64,000 nucleotides of DNA from Plantactinospora mayteni (GCF_016862935.1 NZ_BONX01000018.1:62001-126000); one strand, 5' to 3'; numbered from the stretch's first letter, positions 1 to 9,520 are shown. A program made the numbers and translations. The notes: a model not told the origin generated them from the letters alone.

Positions 1-27
1 GCGCCGGGCGCACCGGCCACCGTCGCC

Positions 28-33
28 TACCCT
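28..33 (+). promoter_or_regulatory. Probable -10 element of a leaderless HAD gene
   Basis: TACCCT lies 7 nt before the GTG start at 41 and there is no Shine-Dalgarno sequence between them, so the transcript probably begins at or near the start codon. The -35 region falls in the first bases of the window and is not recognisable. Confidence 0.5.
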
Positions 34-40
34 CGAACGC

Positions 41-730
41 GTGGACCTGCGCACGGTGGTGTTCGACGCCGACGAGACCCTGGTCGACCTGCGTACGGCG
101 GTGAACGGAGCGCTGGTTGCCGTGCTGGCCGAGATGCGGCGACTGACTCCGGCGGCCCGGGACGTCACCCTGGCGGAGATCGAGGGGGACTGGGACGCCG
201 TCTACGCCGACCACGCCAGTGCCCCGGTCACCGAGGTACGGCGGGCCGCTCTGGCCAGGTCACTGGCCCGGGTCGGCCTGACCGCCGAACTGGAGCCGAT
301 CGCCGAGCTGTACTTCGCCCGGCGGTTCGCGCTGACCCGGCCCTTCGAGGACACCCTGCCGGCGCTCGGTGTGCTACGCCGGTCGTACACGCTCGGGTTC
401 GCCACCAACGGCAACAGCCGGCCCGACCGGTGCGGGCTGGCCGCCGAGTTCGCCTTCGAGATCTACGCGCACATCGGGGGCGTACCGAAGAAGCCGGCGC
501 CGGAGTTCTACGCGGCGGTGCTGACGGCGGCCGGAATGCCGCCGTCCTCGGTGGTACACGTCGGCGACTCGCCGGTTAAGGACGTCGAGGCCGCCCAGGC
601 GGCTGGGCTGCACGCGGTCTGGCTCAACCGGGCCGGCCTGGACCGCCCGCCCGGCCTGCGCCCCGACGCCGAGATCCGTTCCCTGTCCGAACTCCCCGCG
701 GTACTCGGCCACTGGCGCCAGAGCCCGTAG
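41..730 (+). CDS. HAD-superfamily hydrolase
   Basis: This 229-residue protein is probably a small-molecule phosphatase of the haloacid dehalogenase superfamily acting in the cytoplasm. Motif I is FDADETL at residues 8-14. It matches the usual DxDxT loop, with Asp8 the expected nucleophile and Asp10 the acid/base. A helical cap follows (about 20-95), motif II is in FATNGN, the conserved lysine is in GVPKKPAPEFY, and motif IV is HVGDSPVKD. Length fits the YjjG/phosphoglycolate-phosphatase-like group. The GTG start at 41 is chosen because the -10-like TACCCT sits just upstream and the N-terminal strand needed for motif I starts there. It converges on the IclR gene, separated by a strong hairpin. 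The substrate cannot be read from sequence. Confidence 0.85.
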   Translation: MDLRTVVFDADETLVDLRTAVNGALVAVLAEMRRLTPAARDVTLAEIEGDWDAVYADHASAPVTEVRRAALARSLARVGLTAELEPIAELYFARRFALTRPFEDTLPALGVLRRSYTLGFATNGNSRPDRCGLAAEFAFEIYAHIGGVPKKPAPEFYAAVLTAAGMPPSSVVHVGDSPVKDVEAAQAAGLHAVWLNRAGLDRPPGLRPDAEIRSLSELPAVLGHWRQSP

Positions 731-760
731 ACCACGCACCTCCAGGGACCCGTAGAGGAC

Positions 761-820
761 GCAACTTCCCGGAAAGAGTGGGCATCAAGGACCAAGAGGC
801 CACTCTTTCCCGGAAGTTGC
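761..820. terminator. Bidirectional terminator hairpin (21-bp stem)
   Basis: Inverted repeat with arms at 761-781 and 800-820 that pair over 21 bp with a single mismatch, around an 18-nt loop. It lies exactly between the stops of the convergent HAD gene (730) and IclR gene (826), so it can terminate both. There is no U-tract, as is common in actinomycetes. Confidence 0.75.
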
Positions 821-825
821 GCAGT

Positions 826-1569
826 CTAGGAGAGCGCGGCGGCGATCTCGGTGGCGGCGGTGCGGACGTGGGTGCCGATCTTCGTGATGTCGAGGGGGGT
901 TAGGGCTACTACGCCCACGCTGGCTTCCAGGCCGGGGACGCCCAGGACGGGGGCGGCTACGCCGTGGGCGCCGGGTTGGAGTTCACCGCTGGTCGCGACC
1001 GGGTCGGGTCGGCCCTGGCGACCGGCCAGGATCGCCCGGCCGGCCGCGCCCTGGCCCAGCGGATGCCGGGCGCCGGTCCGGTACGCGACGTGGAACGCCG
1101 TCCAGCTCGGCTCGACCACCGCCACCGCCACCGCCTCGGCACCGTCGACCACGGTCAGGTGCGCGGTCGCCCCGGTCTGCTCGGCCAGCCGGCGCAGCGC
1201 CGGCAATGCCCCGTCGGCGAGCAGCGGCTGGGCCCGGCGGGCCAGGTGCAGCAGCCCTGCGCCGAGCCGCAGCCGGCCACCGGAGTCGCGGCGGAGCATG
1301 CCGTGTTCGGTGAGCGCGCCGAGCAGCCGGTAGACCACCGCCCGACCGACACCCAACTGGGCCGCCGCCTCGGTCACGGTCAGCCCGCCGGAGGCGTCGG
1401 CGACCAGATGCAGCAGCCGTAGTCCCCGGTCCAGGGTCTGTGCCGTCTCGCCGGCCCGGCCAGCGGGCTCCTCCGCCGGGCCGGCCGTCGCGCCACCCGC
1501 CGCCCTCGCCACACCAGGCAGCGTACGGCCGGGCACGGCCGGCGCGGGAGCCGGCGCGGGAGCGGGCAT
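826..1569 (-). CDS. IclR-family transcriptional regulator
   Basis: This 247-residue DNA-binding regulator has an N-terminal winged helix-turn-helix (about residues 40-100, including the segments LTVTEAAAQLGVGRAVVYRL and LTEHGMLRR). It is followed by an IclR effector-binding domain (about 110-245; HLTVVDGAEAVAV, HPLGQGAAGRAIL). The first 40 residues are a low-complexity Ala-Pro tail (APAPAPAPA) not expected in the family core, so a downstream start remains possible. The ATG at 1569 has a weak GGAAGG about 10 nt upstream. No metabolic operon adjoins it, so its target is unknown. It is transcribed divergently from cysS, sharing a region of about 70 bp. Confidence 0.88.
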   Translation of the reverse strand: MPAPAPAPAPAVPGRTLPGVARAAGGATAGPAEEPAGRAGETAQTLDRGLRLLHLVADASGGLTVTEAAAQLGVGRAVVYRLLGALTEHGMLRRDSGGRLRLGAGLLHLARRAQPLLADGALPALRRLAEQTGATAHLTVVDGAEAVAVAVVEPSWTAFHVAYRTGARHPLGQGAAGRAILAGRQGRPDPVATSGELQPGAHGVAAPVLGVPGLEASVGVVALTPLDITKIGTHVRTAATEIAAALS

Positions 1570-1626
1570 GGCGGGGGGACCTTCCGGGCGGTGGTCGCGG
1601 GGTGAGCCCCGACAGACATCGGTCGG

Positions 1627-1632
1627 TACCCT
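1627..1632 (+). promoter_or_regulatory. Probable -10 element of leaderless cysS
   Basis: TACCCT sits 6 nt before the GTG start of cysS (1639). No ribosome-binding sequence fits between, so a leaderless mRNA is likely. It is the same hexamer as at 28-33. Confidence 0.5.
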
Positions 1633-1638
1633 TGTACG

Positions 1639-3060
1639 GTGACGCTACGCCTGTATGACACCGCCACCCGATCGGTGCGGGACTTCGTCCCCATGCACGC
1701 CGGCAGGGTGGGGATCTACCTGTGTGGCCTCACCGTCCAGTCTTCGCCGCACATCGGCCACCTCCGGGGTGGGGTCAACTACGACGTGCTGCGGCGCTGG
1801 CTGCTGCGCGGCGGCTTCCAGGTGGACTTCATCCGCAACATCACCGACGTCGACGACAAGATCCTGACCAAGGCGGTCGAGCAGGACCGACCGTTCTGGT
1901 CGATCGCGTACGCCAACGAGGTGCTGCTCGGCGCCGCATATCGCAGCCTCAACGTGCTCCCGCCGACGTACGAGCCGAGGGCGACCGGGCACATCCCGGA
2001 GATGCACGAGCTGATCAAGAAGCTGATCGCCGACGGGCACGCCTACGTGGCCGAGGACGGCTCGGGCGACGTCTGGTTCGACGTCCGGTCCTACCGGGAA
2101 TACGGCGACCTGTCCGGGCAGCGGCCGGAGGCGACCCAGACCCAGATCGCCGGGGAGGCGGCCGAGCGGGGCAAGCGGGACGCCAACGACTTCGCGCTCT
2201 GGAAGGGCGTCAAGCCGGGCGAGCCGGCGGACGCGGCCTGGCCGTCGCCGTGGGGGCCGGGTCGGCCCGGCTGGCACATCGAGTGCTCGGCGATGTGCTG
2301 GCGCTACCTCGGCGCCGAGTTCGACATCCATGGTGGCGGGCTCGACCTGACCTTTCCGCACCACGAGAACGAGCAGGCCCAGTCCCGGGCCGCCGGCCTG
2401 CCCTTCGTCCGGTACTGGGTGCACCACGGGCTGCTCAACCTCGGCGAGGCCAAGATGAGCAAGTCGCTGGGCAACGTGGTCGACCTCGACCACGTCGCCT
2501 CGATCGGGATCCGCCCGGTCGAGCTGCGCTACTACCTGGTCGCCCCGCACTACCGGTCCCGGATCGACTATTCCGCCGAGTCGCTGCGCGATTCCGCGGT
2601 GGCGTACCGCCGGGTCGAGGGCTTCGTGCGGCGGGCCGTGGAACGGGTCGGCGTCGGCCCGCTCGGCGAGCTGCCGGTCGAGTTCGGCGCGGCCCTGGAC
2701 GACGACCTCAATACCTCGGCTGCGGTCGCGGTACTGCACGACACGGTCCGGGACGGCCAGATCGCGCTGGCTGGCGGCGACGACGCCGGCACCCGGGCGG
2801 CGCTCGGGGTGGTCCGGGCGATGCTCGACGTACTTGGACTCGACCCCCTCGACGCGGCCTGGAGCACGAACGGGCAGGATGGTGAGCTGCGGTCCGTGGT
2901 CGACTCGCTGGTGGCGCTGGCTCTGGAGCAGCGGGCACAGGCCCGCAGCCGCAAGGACTGGGCCGCCGCCGACTCGGTACGGGACCAGCTCAAACACGCG
3001 GGCGTGGTGGTCGAGGACACCCCGCACGGGCCGCGTTGGACGATCGGAGAACAGGACTGA
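1639..3060 (+). CDS. cysS: Cysteinyl-tRNA synthetase
   Basis: This 473-residue class I aminoacyl-tRNA synthetase charges tRNA-Cys with cysteine in the cytoplasm. The HIGH motif is in SPHIGHLRG (about residues 34-42) and KMSKS is in KMSKSLGN (about 273-280). Zinc ligands are suggested by [16 protein letters not shown] and FPHHENE. A C-terminal DALR/helical anticodon-binding region is present ([15 protein letters not shown]). The full length and this C-terminal domain argue against the shorter mycothiol ligase MshC, which shares the catalytic core. The start is GTG at 1639. The gene overlaps rlmB by one base (TGATG), and the cysS-rlmB order is common in actinobacteria. Confidence 0.95.
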   Translation: MTLRLYDTATRSVRDFVPMHAGRVGIYLCGLTVQSSPHIGHLRGGVNYDVLRRWLLRGGFQVDFIRNITDVDDKILTKAVEQDRPFWSIAYANEVLLGAAYRSLNVLPPTYEPRATGHIPEMHELIKKLIADGHAYVAEDGSGDVWFDVRSYREYGDLSGQRPEATQTQIAGEAAERGKRDANDFALWKGVKPGEPADAAWPSPWGPGRPGWHIECSAMCWRYLGAEFDIHGGGLDLTFPHHENEQAQSRAAGLPFVRYWVHHGLLNLGEAKMSKSLGNVVDLDHVASIGIRPVELRYYLVAPHYRSRIDYSAESLRDSAVAYRRVEGFVRRAVERVGVGPLGELPVEFGAALDDDLNTSAAVAVLHDTVRDGQIALAGGDDAGTRAALGVVRAMLDVLGLDPLDAAWSTNGQDGELRSVVDSLVALALEQRAQARSRKDWAAADSVRDQLKHAGVVVEDTPHGPRWTIGEQD

Positions 3061-4238
3061 TGCCCGGAAACTCGCCACGAAGAGGGCGTCGGGTCAGCGC
3101 CAAGAAGGGCTCCACCACGGGCTCCGGCGGCAAGAACCGGGATGCCCTCAAGGGCCGGGGCAAGACGCTGCCGGCCGACGAGCGCCCCTGGCACAAGGCA
3201 TACTCCGGCACCGAGCAGTTGCCGCAGCGCACCGCGTGGAAGCAGGCGAAGGAGCGCCGGGCCGCCGCCGAGGAGGGCCGGGCACCGAAGATCGGCGTAC
3301 CGGGGAGCAAGGACACCACCTGGGGTGCCGGTGGCGCCGGTACCAAGAAGGGCGGCCGGAAGTCAGCCACCGCCGGGCGGGGCGCGGTCAGCGCCGGGCG
3401 GGGCGCGGCCAGCGCCGGGCGTACCGGTGGAAAGCCGGCTCCGCGGCCGGGTGGGCCCCGGGTCGCGCCGGGTCGCCGCTCCGCTCCCGGTCGGGATGCG
3501 GCCGAGCTGCTGGTCGGGCGCAACCCGGTGGTGGAGGCGCTCCGGTCGCAGGTACCGGCCACCGCGCTCTACGTCGCGCAGGGCATCGACATCGACGACC
3601 GGGTGAACGAGGCGGTCCGGACGGCCGCCGACCGGGGCATCGCGATCCTGGAGGTCAGCCGGGCCGAGTTGGACCGGATGACCGGCGGGGTGCTGCACCA
3701 GGGCATCGGTGTGCAGGTGCCGCCGTTCGCCTACGAACCCTACGAGGACATGCTCGCGGTGGCGCTGGAGCAGCCCTCCCCGCTGCTGGTCGCACTCGAC
3801 GGCATCACCGACCCGCGCAATCTCGGCGCGGTGATCCGCTCGGCGGCGGCGTTCGGCGCGCAGGGCGTCTTCGTACCCGAGCGGCGGGCCGCCGGGATCA
3901 CCGCGACCGCCTGGCGGACCAGCGCCGGCGCGGCGGCCCGGGTGCCGGTCAGTCAGGTGACCAACCTCACCCGGGCGCTCAAGCTCGCCCAGCAGGAGGG
4001 GTTCCTGGTGGTCGGGCTGGACGCCGACGGCGAGACCGACCTGTACGACCTGGAGGCGGCGATCGGCCCGCTGGTGGTGGTGGTCGGCTCCGAGGGGCGC
4101 GGGTTGTCCCGACTGGTCGGCGCCACCTGTGACCTGCGGGTCAGCATCCCGATGGTCTCCGAGGTCGAGTCGCTCAACGCCAGCGTGGCGGCGGCGGTGG
4201 CGCTCGCCGAGGTCTCCCGGCGCCGCCTGGCAGCCTGA
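3060..4238 (+). CDS. rlmB: 23S rRNA (guanosine-2'-O-)-methyltransferase RlmB-like (SpoU/TrmH family)
   Basis: This 392-residue SPOUT methyltransferase is predicted to 2'-O-methylate a guanosine of 23S rRNA (G2251 in E. coli numbering). The C-terminal catalytic knot shows [17 protein letters not shown] (motif 1), [15 protein letters not shown] (motif 2) and [20 protein letters not shown] (motif 3). A substrate-binding region ([12 protein letters not shown]) precedes it. The first roughly 145 residues are an extra Lys/Arg/Gly/Ala-rich tail with internal repeats ([13 protein letters not shown]) that typical RlmB proteins lack; it may help bind RNA. The ATG at 3060 overlaps the cysS stop, so translational coupling is likely. 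An earlier in-frame ATG at 3036 lies inside cysS and is less likely. Confidence 0.9.
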   Translation: MPGNSPRRGRRVSAKKGSTTGSGGKNRDALKGRGKTLPADERPWHKAYSGTEQLPQRTAWKQAKERRAAAEEGRAPKIGVPGSKDTTWGAGGAGTKKGGRKSATAGRGAVSAGRGAASAGRTGGKPAPRPGGPRVAPGRRSAPGRDAAELLVGRNPVVEALRSQVPATALYVAQGIDIDDRVNEAVRTAADRGIAILEVSRAELDRMTGGVLHQGIGVQVPPFAYEPYEDMLAVALEQPSPLLVALDGITDPRNLGAVIRSAAAFGAQGVFVPERRAAGITATAWRTSAGAAARVPVSQVTNLTRALKLAQQEGFLVVGLDADGETDLYDLEAAIGPLVVVVGSEGRGLSRLVGATCDLRVSIPMVSEVESLNASVAAAVALAEVSRRRLAA

Positions 4239-4607
4239 CCCGGCGCGGTCGGGCCGATCGAGCCACCTGTCGGGCCGGTCGAGCCGCGCTGTCGGGCCCG
4301 CCTGACCCGCGCCGTCTGGCTTCCTGGGACGGCGTGGGCCTGGCCACTCGGCCTACGTCCTTGGCGGCCTGACCCGGCGTCTGCCTGGGGAGCGGACCGC
4401 AGGGACATTCCGCTGCGCGCACTGACGAGCCGGTCGCGGTGCTGCTTCCGCTCCGCCGCCAGCGGCAGGAAGGTCAGCCAGAGCCAGTCGAGCTGCCCCG
4501 CCTGCGCGCCCACCGCGAGCTGCGGTCCCCGGCGCCGGTCGCCGGTCGCCGGTGTCCCCGTAACATGCAGGGCCGGGCAACCCCTCGCCCTTCGGAGGAG
4601 TCGGTTC
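4239..4607 (+). other. 369-bp intergenic region with 3'-end tandem repeat
   Basis: No gene is visible. Just after the rlmB stop there are three imperfect 21-23 bp units starting GTCGGGCC (4248-4268, 4269-4290, 4291-4313). The remainder is GC-rich. A TAACAT hexamer at 4560-4565 could be a -10 for the Hsp70-like gene, which also has a good GGAGGAG at 4594-4600. Confidence 0.5.
4248..4313. repeat. Three imperfect 21-23 bp tandem units after rlmB
   Basis: Units beginning GTCGGGCCGATCGAGCC, GTCGGGCCGGTCGAGCC and GTCGGGCCCGCCTGACCC follow one another directly. The array starts 10 nt after the rlmB stop codon. Confidence 0.6.
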
Positions 4608-7412
4608 ATGGCAGGTCAGGACGGAGGCTACGGGCTCGGCGTCGACCTCGGGACCTCGCACACCGTGGCGGTGCTGCGCTGGCCCGACGGCCGGACCAGG
4701 CCGCTGCTCTTCGACGGGCAGCCGATCCTGCCGTCCGGCGTCTTCCTCGACAGCGCCGGTCGGCCGCACGTCGGGCGGGACGCCCAGCGGCTGGCCCAGG
4801 CCGACCCGGCCCGCTACGAGCCGAACCCGAAGCGACGGATCGACGAGCCGGCCGTACTCCTCGGTGACCGGGAGATTGCCACGGTCGACCTGCTGGCCAG
4901 CGTGCTCGGCGCGGTGGCTGGCGCGGCGGTGGAGGCGGTCGGGTTCCTGCCGCCGGCCGTACTCAGCTATCCGGCGAGTTGGGGAGCCCGTCGCCGGGAC
5001 ACCCTCGCCGCCGCCGTCGCCCAGGCGGGCTGGCCGCCGGTGCCGGCCGGCGGCGACACGGCGAACCGGCCTCCCGGTGCCGATCCGGCGACCCGAGCGG
5101 CCGGCGGCACGCTGCTGGTGCCGGAGCCGGTCGCCGCCGCCCGCTACTTCGCCGACGTGCTGCGCCGGCCGGTACCGGTCCGGTCCGCGCTGGCGGTCTT
5201 CGACTTCGGCGGTGGCACCCTGGACATCGCGGTGGTCCGGAACGAGGGTACCGACGAGACCGGCCGGGCCCGGTTCGTGGTGGTCGGCTCGGGCGGCGTC
5301 GCCGACCTCGGCGGGCTCGACCTCGACTCGGCGCTGGTCGAGCACCTCGGCGGGGTACTCCGGACCGCGCACGGGCCGATCTGGGAGCAGCTCAGCCGCC
5401 CGGCCACGGCCAGTCAGTGGCGCAGCCGCCGGCAGTTCTGGGACGACGTACGCGGAGCCAAGGAGATGCTGTCCCGGGCCGCGACCGCGCCGGTTCCGGT
5501 GCCCGGCGTCGAGCAGGCGCTGCACCTGACCCGGGACGAGTTGGAGAGCGTGGTCGGCCCGCTGCTGCGCCGAGGGGTCTTCGAGGCCGCGTCGGTGATC
5601 GCCAACAGCCGGCTCGGCGTCGACCAGCTCGCCGGGTTGTTCCTGGTCGGCGGCTCGTCGCGGGTCCCGCTGGTGGCCCGGATGCTGCACGCCGACCTCG
5701 GCATCGCGCCGACCGTACTCGAACAGCCGGAGTTGCCGGTCGCGGAGGGTGCGCTCGCCGAACTGGCGGCCACGACCGCCGGCGCGGACGCCGGGGTGCC
5801 GACCAGCCCGGCCGCCGCCGGCAGCGTCGCGGTGCCGGGACAGACCGGGGGGTACGAGGCCGGGGCCGTCGCACCACCCGCCCAGGTCGCTGTCGGCGGC
5901 TATCCGCCGGCCCCCGCCAGCTATCCCGGACAGCCGGGTCAGCCGGTCCCGCCGGGCAGTCCGGCGCCGTTCGGAGCCGGCGGGCCGGGCCAGCCGGCCG
6001 GGCCGGCACGCCCGGCCGGCGGCACCGCACCGGCGGGGCTGGCCGGCCTGGTACGCCGCCGGGCGGTCTGGATCGGCGCCGGGGCGCTGGTCGCGCTGGT
6101 TGGTGTGGTCGCCGCGACGCTGCTCTACCTGACCCGGGACCCCTATCCCGGCCTCGACTTCGCCCCGTTCCGGGAGGTCGACCGGATCGCCACCCAGGAG
6201 GAGAACCCGTCCGAGTTCTTCACCGCCACCGCCGGCCAGCGGGCGTATGCCGGCTACCAGCGGGCCGACCGGCGGCTGGACATCGCGGTGCTCGACGCCG
6301 AGTCGGCGAAGGTCGACCGGTGGATCACCACGAAGACCGGTGCCGAGGGGTGGCACTGGATCCAGGCGCTGCCGGACGTGCTGCTGGCCAAGACAGAGGG
6401 CATCGGCAGTGCTACCCCGGTCGACCTCATCGCCCTCGACCCGTCCAATGGCAGGCAGTTGTGGAGCCGGCAGGTCCGGGGCGACGACACGTTCTACTTC
6501 TTCGACGAGTACGTCGTGGTGCTCGACGAGACCGCCCACACGTTGATCGGGATCAACGCCCGTACCGGCAAGGGTTGGACCCAGCCGAGCCCGAAGGGCG
6601 AGTACGCCAGCGACTCCGCGGTCTATCCGGTGCGGACCGCCCGGGAGGTGGGCGGCGCCACTGAGCCGGACGGCGTCGCGGCGCTGCCGAACAGCGGTAC
6701 CGAGCCGCGACTCGTGCAGATCGGCGCGGACGACTCGATCCGGGTCGTCGACGTGACCAACGGCAAGATACTCAAGTCCCGCCCCGACGCCGCCGACACC
6801 GACGCCAAGGTGCTGGCGTACGAGGGTCAGCTCTTCGTCGCGCCGACGACCGACGGCTACGGCCTGGCCCGGTACGACCTGGAGACCCTCGCCGCGCCGA
6901 CGAACATCTACAACGCGGACAAGAGTCGCCGGCCGACCGCCCTGGAGCCCTGCGGCGCGAAGCAGGTCTGCCTGCTGGAGACCGCCGGCTCGGGCACCGA
7001 GACCACCACCGAGCTGGTGGCGGTCCGGACCGACCAGAGCGGCAGCCAGCAGGCGGCATGGCGGAAGAAGGTACCGCCGACGCAGAGCCTGCTGCCGGTC
7101 GGCGAGGGTGCCCTGGTCCAGATGGGCTCCAGCAACCCGGCGGCGAAACTCTTCTCCGCCGACGGGGACGAGAAGCTGAGCCGGGACGGGGTCGCCGTCC
7201 GGGTGGACGGCGGAAACCTGCTGGTCTTCGCCGAGCAACCGAATCAGTACAACCAGGACGTCAGCGTCGCCGGGGTGGTCGCCGAGTCCGGAAAGCTGAC
7301 CGAACTCGGCCAACTCAAGCAGGTCGTCGGCGCTTCCTGCTCCTGGAACACCTCGGTCATCGTCTGCGGCGCCCGCTCCGAGTTCCTCGTCGCCCGCTTC
7401 ACCACCGGATAG
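4608..7412 (+). CDS. Membrane-anchored Hsp70-like protein with extracytoplasmic PQQ-like repeats
   Basis: This 934-residue fusion begins with an Hsp70/actin-fold ATPase domain (about 1-385): phosphate-1 loop GLGVDLGTSHTVAVL, phosphate-2 loop FDFGGGTLDIAVV and adenosine motif LVGGSSRVPLVARM. The Hsp70 peptide-binding beta-domain is missing. Instead there is a Pro/Gly/Ala linker (about 390-475), one transmembrane helix (about 485-507), and then about 425 residues resembling a PQQ/WD-like beta-propeller (for example LIALDPSNGRQLWSRQVRG, RVVDVTNGKILKS). By the positive-inside rule (RRR before the helix) the ATPase is cytoplasmic and the propeller extracytoplasmic. A clear GGAGGAG precedes the ATG. 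The function is unknown; a signalling or envelope-sensing role is inference. Confidence 0.85.
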   Translation: MAGQDGGYGLGVDLGTSHTVAVLRWPDGRTRPLLFDGQPILPSGVFLDSAGRPHVGRDAQRLAQADPARYEPNPKRRIDEPAVLLGDREIATVDLLASVLGAVAGAAVEAVGFLPPAVLSYPASWGARRRDTLAAAVAQAGWPPVPAGGDTANRPPGADPATRAAGGTLLVPEPVAAARYFADVLRRPVPVRSALAVFDFGGGTLDIAVVRNEGTDETGRARFVVVGSGGVADLGGLDLDSALVEHLGGVLRTAHGPIWEQLSRPATASQWRSRRQFWDDVRGAKEMLSRAATAPVPVPGVEQALHLTRDELESVVGPLLRRGVFEAASVIANSRLGVDQLAGLFLVGGSSRVPLVARMLHADLGIAPTVLEQPELPVAEGALAELAATTAGADAGVPTSPAAAGSVAVPGQTGGYEAGAVAPPAQVAVGGYPPAPASYPGQPGQPVPPGSPAPFGAGGPGQPAGPARPAGGTAPAGLAGLVRRRAVWIGAGALVALVGVVAATLLYLTRDPYPGLDFAPFREVDRIATQEENPSEFFTATAGQRAYAGYQRADRRLDIAVLDAESAKVDRWITTKTGAEGWHWIQALPDVLLAKTEGIGSATPVDLIALDPSNGRQLWSRQVRGDDTFYFFDEYVVVLDETAHTLIGINARTGKGWTQPSPKGEYASDSAVYPVRTAREVGGATEPDGVAALPNSGTEPRLVQIGADDSIRVVDVTNGKILKSRPDAADTDAKVLAYEGQLFVAPTTDGYGLARYDLETLAAPTNIYNADKSRRPTALEPCGAKQVCLLETAGSGTETTTELVAVRTDQSGSQQAAWRKKVPPTQSLLPVGEGALVQMGSSNPAAKLFSADGDEKLSRDGVAVRVDGGNLLVFAEQPNQYNQDVSVAGVVAESGKLTELGQLKQVVGASCSWNTSVIVCGARSEFLVARFTTG

Positions 7413-7589
7413 CCCGAGCCGGGTCGGCGTCCGACGCGGCGGCCACCACCTCGGCGCTTCCGGGCAGCGACAACTGTCCAGTCAGGTGGGCGGTGACCCC
7501 GATCTGATCGGGTACGATCCTCATCCACCACGTGCCTGAACTGCGGTTTGGGGCTCCGTCCTGCCCGGATCTTCCGCTCGAAGGTGATC

Positions 7590-9086
7590 ATGACACCTCT
7601 GCTCTCGTCCGGTCGTCCCTCGCCCGGGGGCCGCTCGGTGTGGTCGGCCGCCTTCCTGCTCACCGCCCTGGCCGGTACGGCGGCGGTGGGCGCCGCGCTG
7701 CTCGGCACCGACCCGCCGGGGTTGGCGGTCACGGTGCTGGCGGCGGTGGCTGCCGGGCTGGCCCTGGTGCTGCTGGCGGTGCTCCGGCGCCGGCAACGGG
7801 CCGCCCGGGCGGCGTTCGACGAGCGCGAGCGGGAGTTCGAGCGGCAGGTACAGGGCTACCAGCACCAGTTGGCGGAGCGCGAGACGCAGTGGCGGGACCG
7901 GGCCGAGGCCCGCTCGGCGGCGGTGGACGACGCCCTCGAACACCTGCTCCGGGTCCGGCTCCCGGCGGTGCTGGCAGGGGCGCCGGTGCCGCCCGCCGCA
8001 GGTGACCCGCTACTGGCCGACCGGGCGGCCGGTCTGGTGGACGGGATCCTCGCCGAGGCGACCGGCGCGCTGAAGGGGTCGGACGAGCGCGAGGAGTCGT
8101 TGCGGCTCGCGGTGGTGGCGCTCTCCCGGCGGGTACAGACGGCGGCGCACTCCATCCAGGAGCAGGTCTCGCTGATGGCCGAACGGCACCAGCACGACCC
8201 GGACGTGGTGGAGTCCAGCATGCGGGTCGACCACGCCGCCGCGCAGCAGGCCCGGCACGCCCAGAGCCTCGCCGTGCTCTGTGCGGAGTGGCCGGGGCAG
8301 CAGTGGCAGGAGCCACTGGCCATGGTGGACGTGGTACGTGCCGCCTCGGCCCGGATCCTGGCGTACCAGCGGATCGAGGTCTCCGGCGACCAGGACGTGG
8401 CGGTCGCCGCCGAGGTGGTGGAGCCGGTCATCCACCTGGTGGCGGAGCTGCTGGCCAATGCCACCCAGTCGTCGCCGCCGGCCACCACCGTTCCGGTGAC
8501 GGTACGGCGGGTGCAACGCGGTGCGGTGATCGAGATCGACGACGGCGGCATCGGGATGGACGACCACCGGCTGGAGCAGGCCCGGGAGACGGTCTCCGGG
8601 CGCCGCCCGGTCGGGCTCGGCGAACTGGGCGAGATTCCGCAGACCGGGCTCGCCGTCGTCGGCCACTACGTACGCCGGCACGGTTTCCGGGCGGACCTGA
8701 GCGAGTCCCCGTACGGTGGGCTGCGGGCCGTGGTGCTGATCCCGTCGAAGGTCGTGGAGACGGTGGAGCCGCCGGAGGCGGTGCTGATGCGCCCGCCACC
8801 GGCGGTGGTGACCGAGCCGCCGGCCGTACGACCGGAACCGGGACCGAGGCCGGTCGAGGCGGAACCGGCCGATCCGGCGGTCGGGGTGACCCTGCCCCGT
8901 CGGCGGTCCCGCCGGGGCGAGACCGTGTCGGCCGCCCCGGAAGCGGCGGAACCGGTCGCCGCCGAGCTGGCGGAGCCGGCGGCGGTGTCCTCGGAGCCGA
9001 CGCCGGAGCAGGCCGGCTCCTGGATGGGCGCCTTCATCGAGGGCGGCCGGACCGGTGGTGAACCGGATCCGGAGGGCTCTCGCTGA
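7590..9086 (+). CDS. cvnA: Conservon histidine-kinase-like ATPase (CvnA)
   Basis: First gene of a conservon. The 498-residue protein has two N-terminal transmembrane helices (about 17-38 and 45-66), a charged coiled region (RRRQRAARAAFDEREREFER), a dimerisation/H-box-like helix (MRVDHAAAQQARHAQSLAVL) and a GHKL ATPase domain: N-box HLVAELLANATQSSPP (about 280-296) and G1 box EIDDGGIGMD. The last 120 residues are a disordered Pro/Glu/Ala tail. Known conservon products form a membrane-associated complex resembling eukaryotic GPCR systems (S. coelicolor Cvn9 work). The ATG at 7590 is chosen because GAAGGTG lies just upstream; an in-frame ATG at 7548 lacks a site. The phosphotransfer partner is not evident. 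Confidence 0.9.
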   Translation: MTPLLSSGRPSPGGRSVWSAAFLLTALAGTAAVGAALLGTDPPGLAVTVLAAVAAGLALVLLAVLRRRQRAARAAFDEREREFERQVQGYQHQLAERETQWRDRAEARSAAVDDALEHLLRVRLPAVLAGAPVPPAAGDPLLADRAAGLVDGILAEATGALKGSDEREESLRLAVVALSRRVQTAAHSIQEQVSLMAERHQHDPDVVESSMRVDHAAAQQARHAQSLAVLCAEWPGQQWQEPLAMVDVVRAASARILAYQRIEVSGDQDVAVAAEVVEPVIHLVAELLANATQSSPPATTVPVTVRRVQRGAVIEIDDGGIGMDDHRLEQARETVSGRRPVGLGELGEIPQTGLAVVGHYVRRHGFRADLSESPYGGLRAVVLIPSKVVETVEPPEAVLMRPPPAVVTEPPAVRPEPGPRPVEAEPADPAVGVTLPRRRSRRGETVSAAPEAAEPVAAELAEPAAVSSEPTPEQAGSWMGAFIEGGRTGGEPDPEGSR

Positions 9087-9115
9087 CCGCCGACAACCAC
9101 GGAGGAAGACGAACG

Positions 9116-9520
9116 ATGAGCGCGAAGCAAGACCAGAACTGGATGCTGGCCGAGGTGGTCTCGGTGCCGTACGTCCGGCACGCCGTGGTGCTCTCCGCCG
9201 ACGGTCTGGCGATGGTCCGGTCCGAGCACACCGAGCAGGACGTCGCCGACCGGCTGGCGGCAGCCTGTTCCGGGTTGCAGTCGCTCGGCCGGAGCGTGGG
9301 CCGGGAGTTCGGGTCCGACGGGCGGTCCCTTCGTTCGCTGCTGATCGAGTTCGACGGCGGATACCTCTTCGTCCGGCGGGCCGGGGACGGCTCGCACCTG
9401 GCGGTGGTGACCGAACCGGCCGTCGATCCGGCACTCATCGCCCAGCAGATGCAGGCCCAGGTCAACAAGATCGGTGAACGTAACCTCGCCACCACGGCCC
9501 GGCACGGCGCCGGGGCATGA
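9116..9520 (+). CDS. cvnB: Roadblock/LC7 domain protein of conservon (CvnB)
   Basis: A 134-residue single-domain roadblock/LC7 protein, a fold that regulates small GTPases. Family features are the start NWMLAEVVSVPYVRHAVVLSADGLAM and the closing segment EFDGGYLFVRRAGDGSHLAVVT. In conservons CvnB is thought to modulate the GTPase CvnD. The strong GGAGGAAGAC 5-14 nt before the ATG supports this start, and the gene follows cvnA by 29 bp in the same operon. Confidence 0.92.
   Translation: MSAKQDQNWMLAEVVSVPYVRHAVVLSADGLAMVRSEHTEQDVADRLAAACSGLQSLGRSVGREFGSDGRSLRSLLIEFDGGYLFVRRAGDGSHLAVVTEPAVDPALIAQQMQAQVNKIGERNLATTARHGAGA

Noticed and set aside
1639-3060. Mycothiol ligase MshC
   Set aside because: Length, the C-terminal anticodon-binding region and the neighbouring rlmB fit cysteinyl-tRNA synthetase.
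4353-7313. Long minus-strand open frame opposite the Hsp70-like gene
   Set aside because: It is the antisense shadow of a gene with intact Hsp70 motifs; the composition is that of a GC-skewed shadow.
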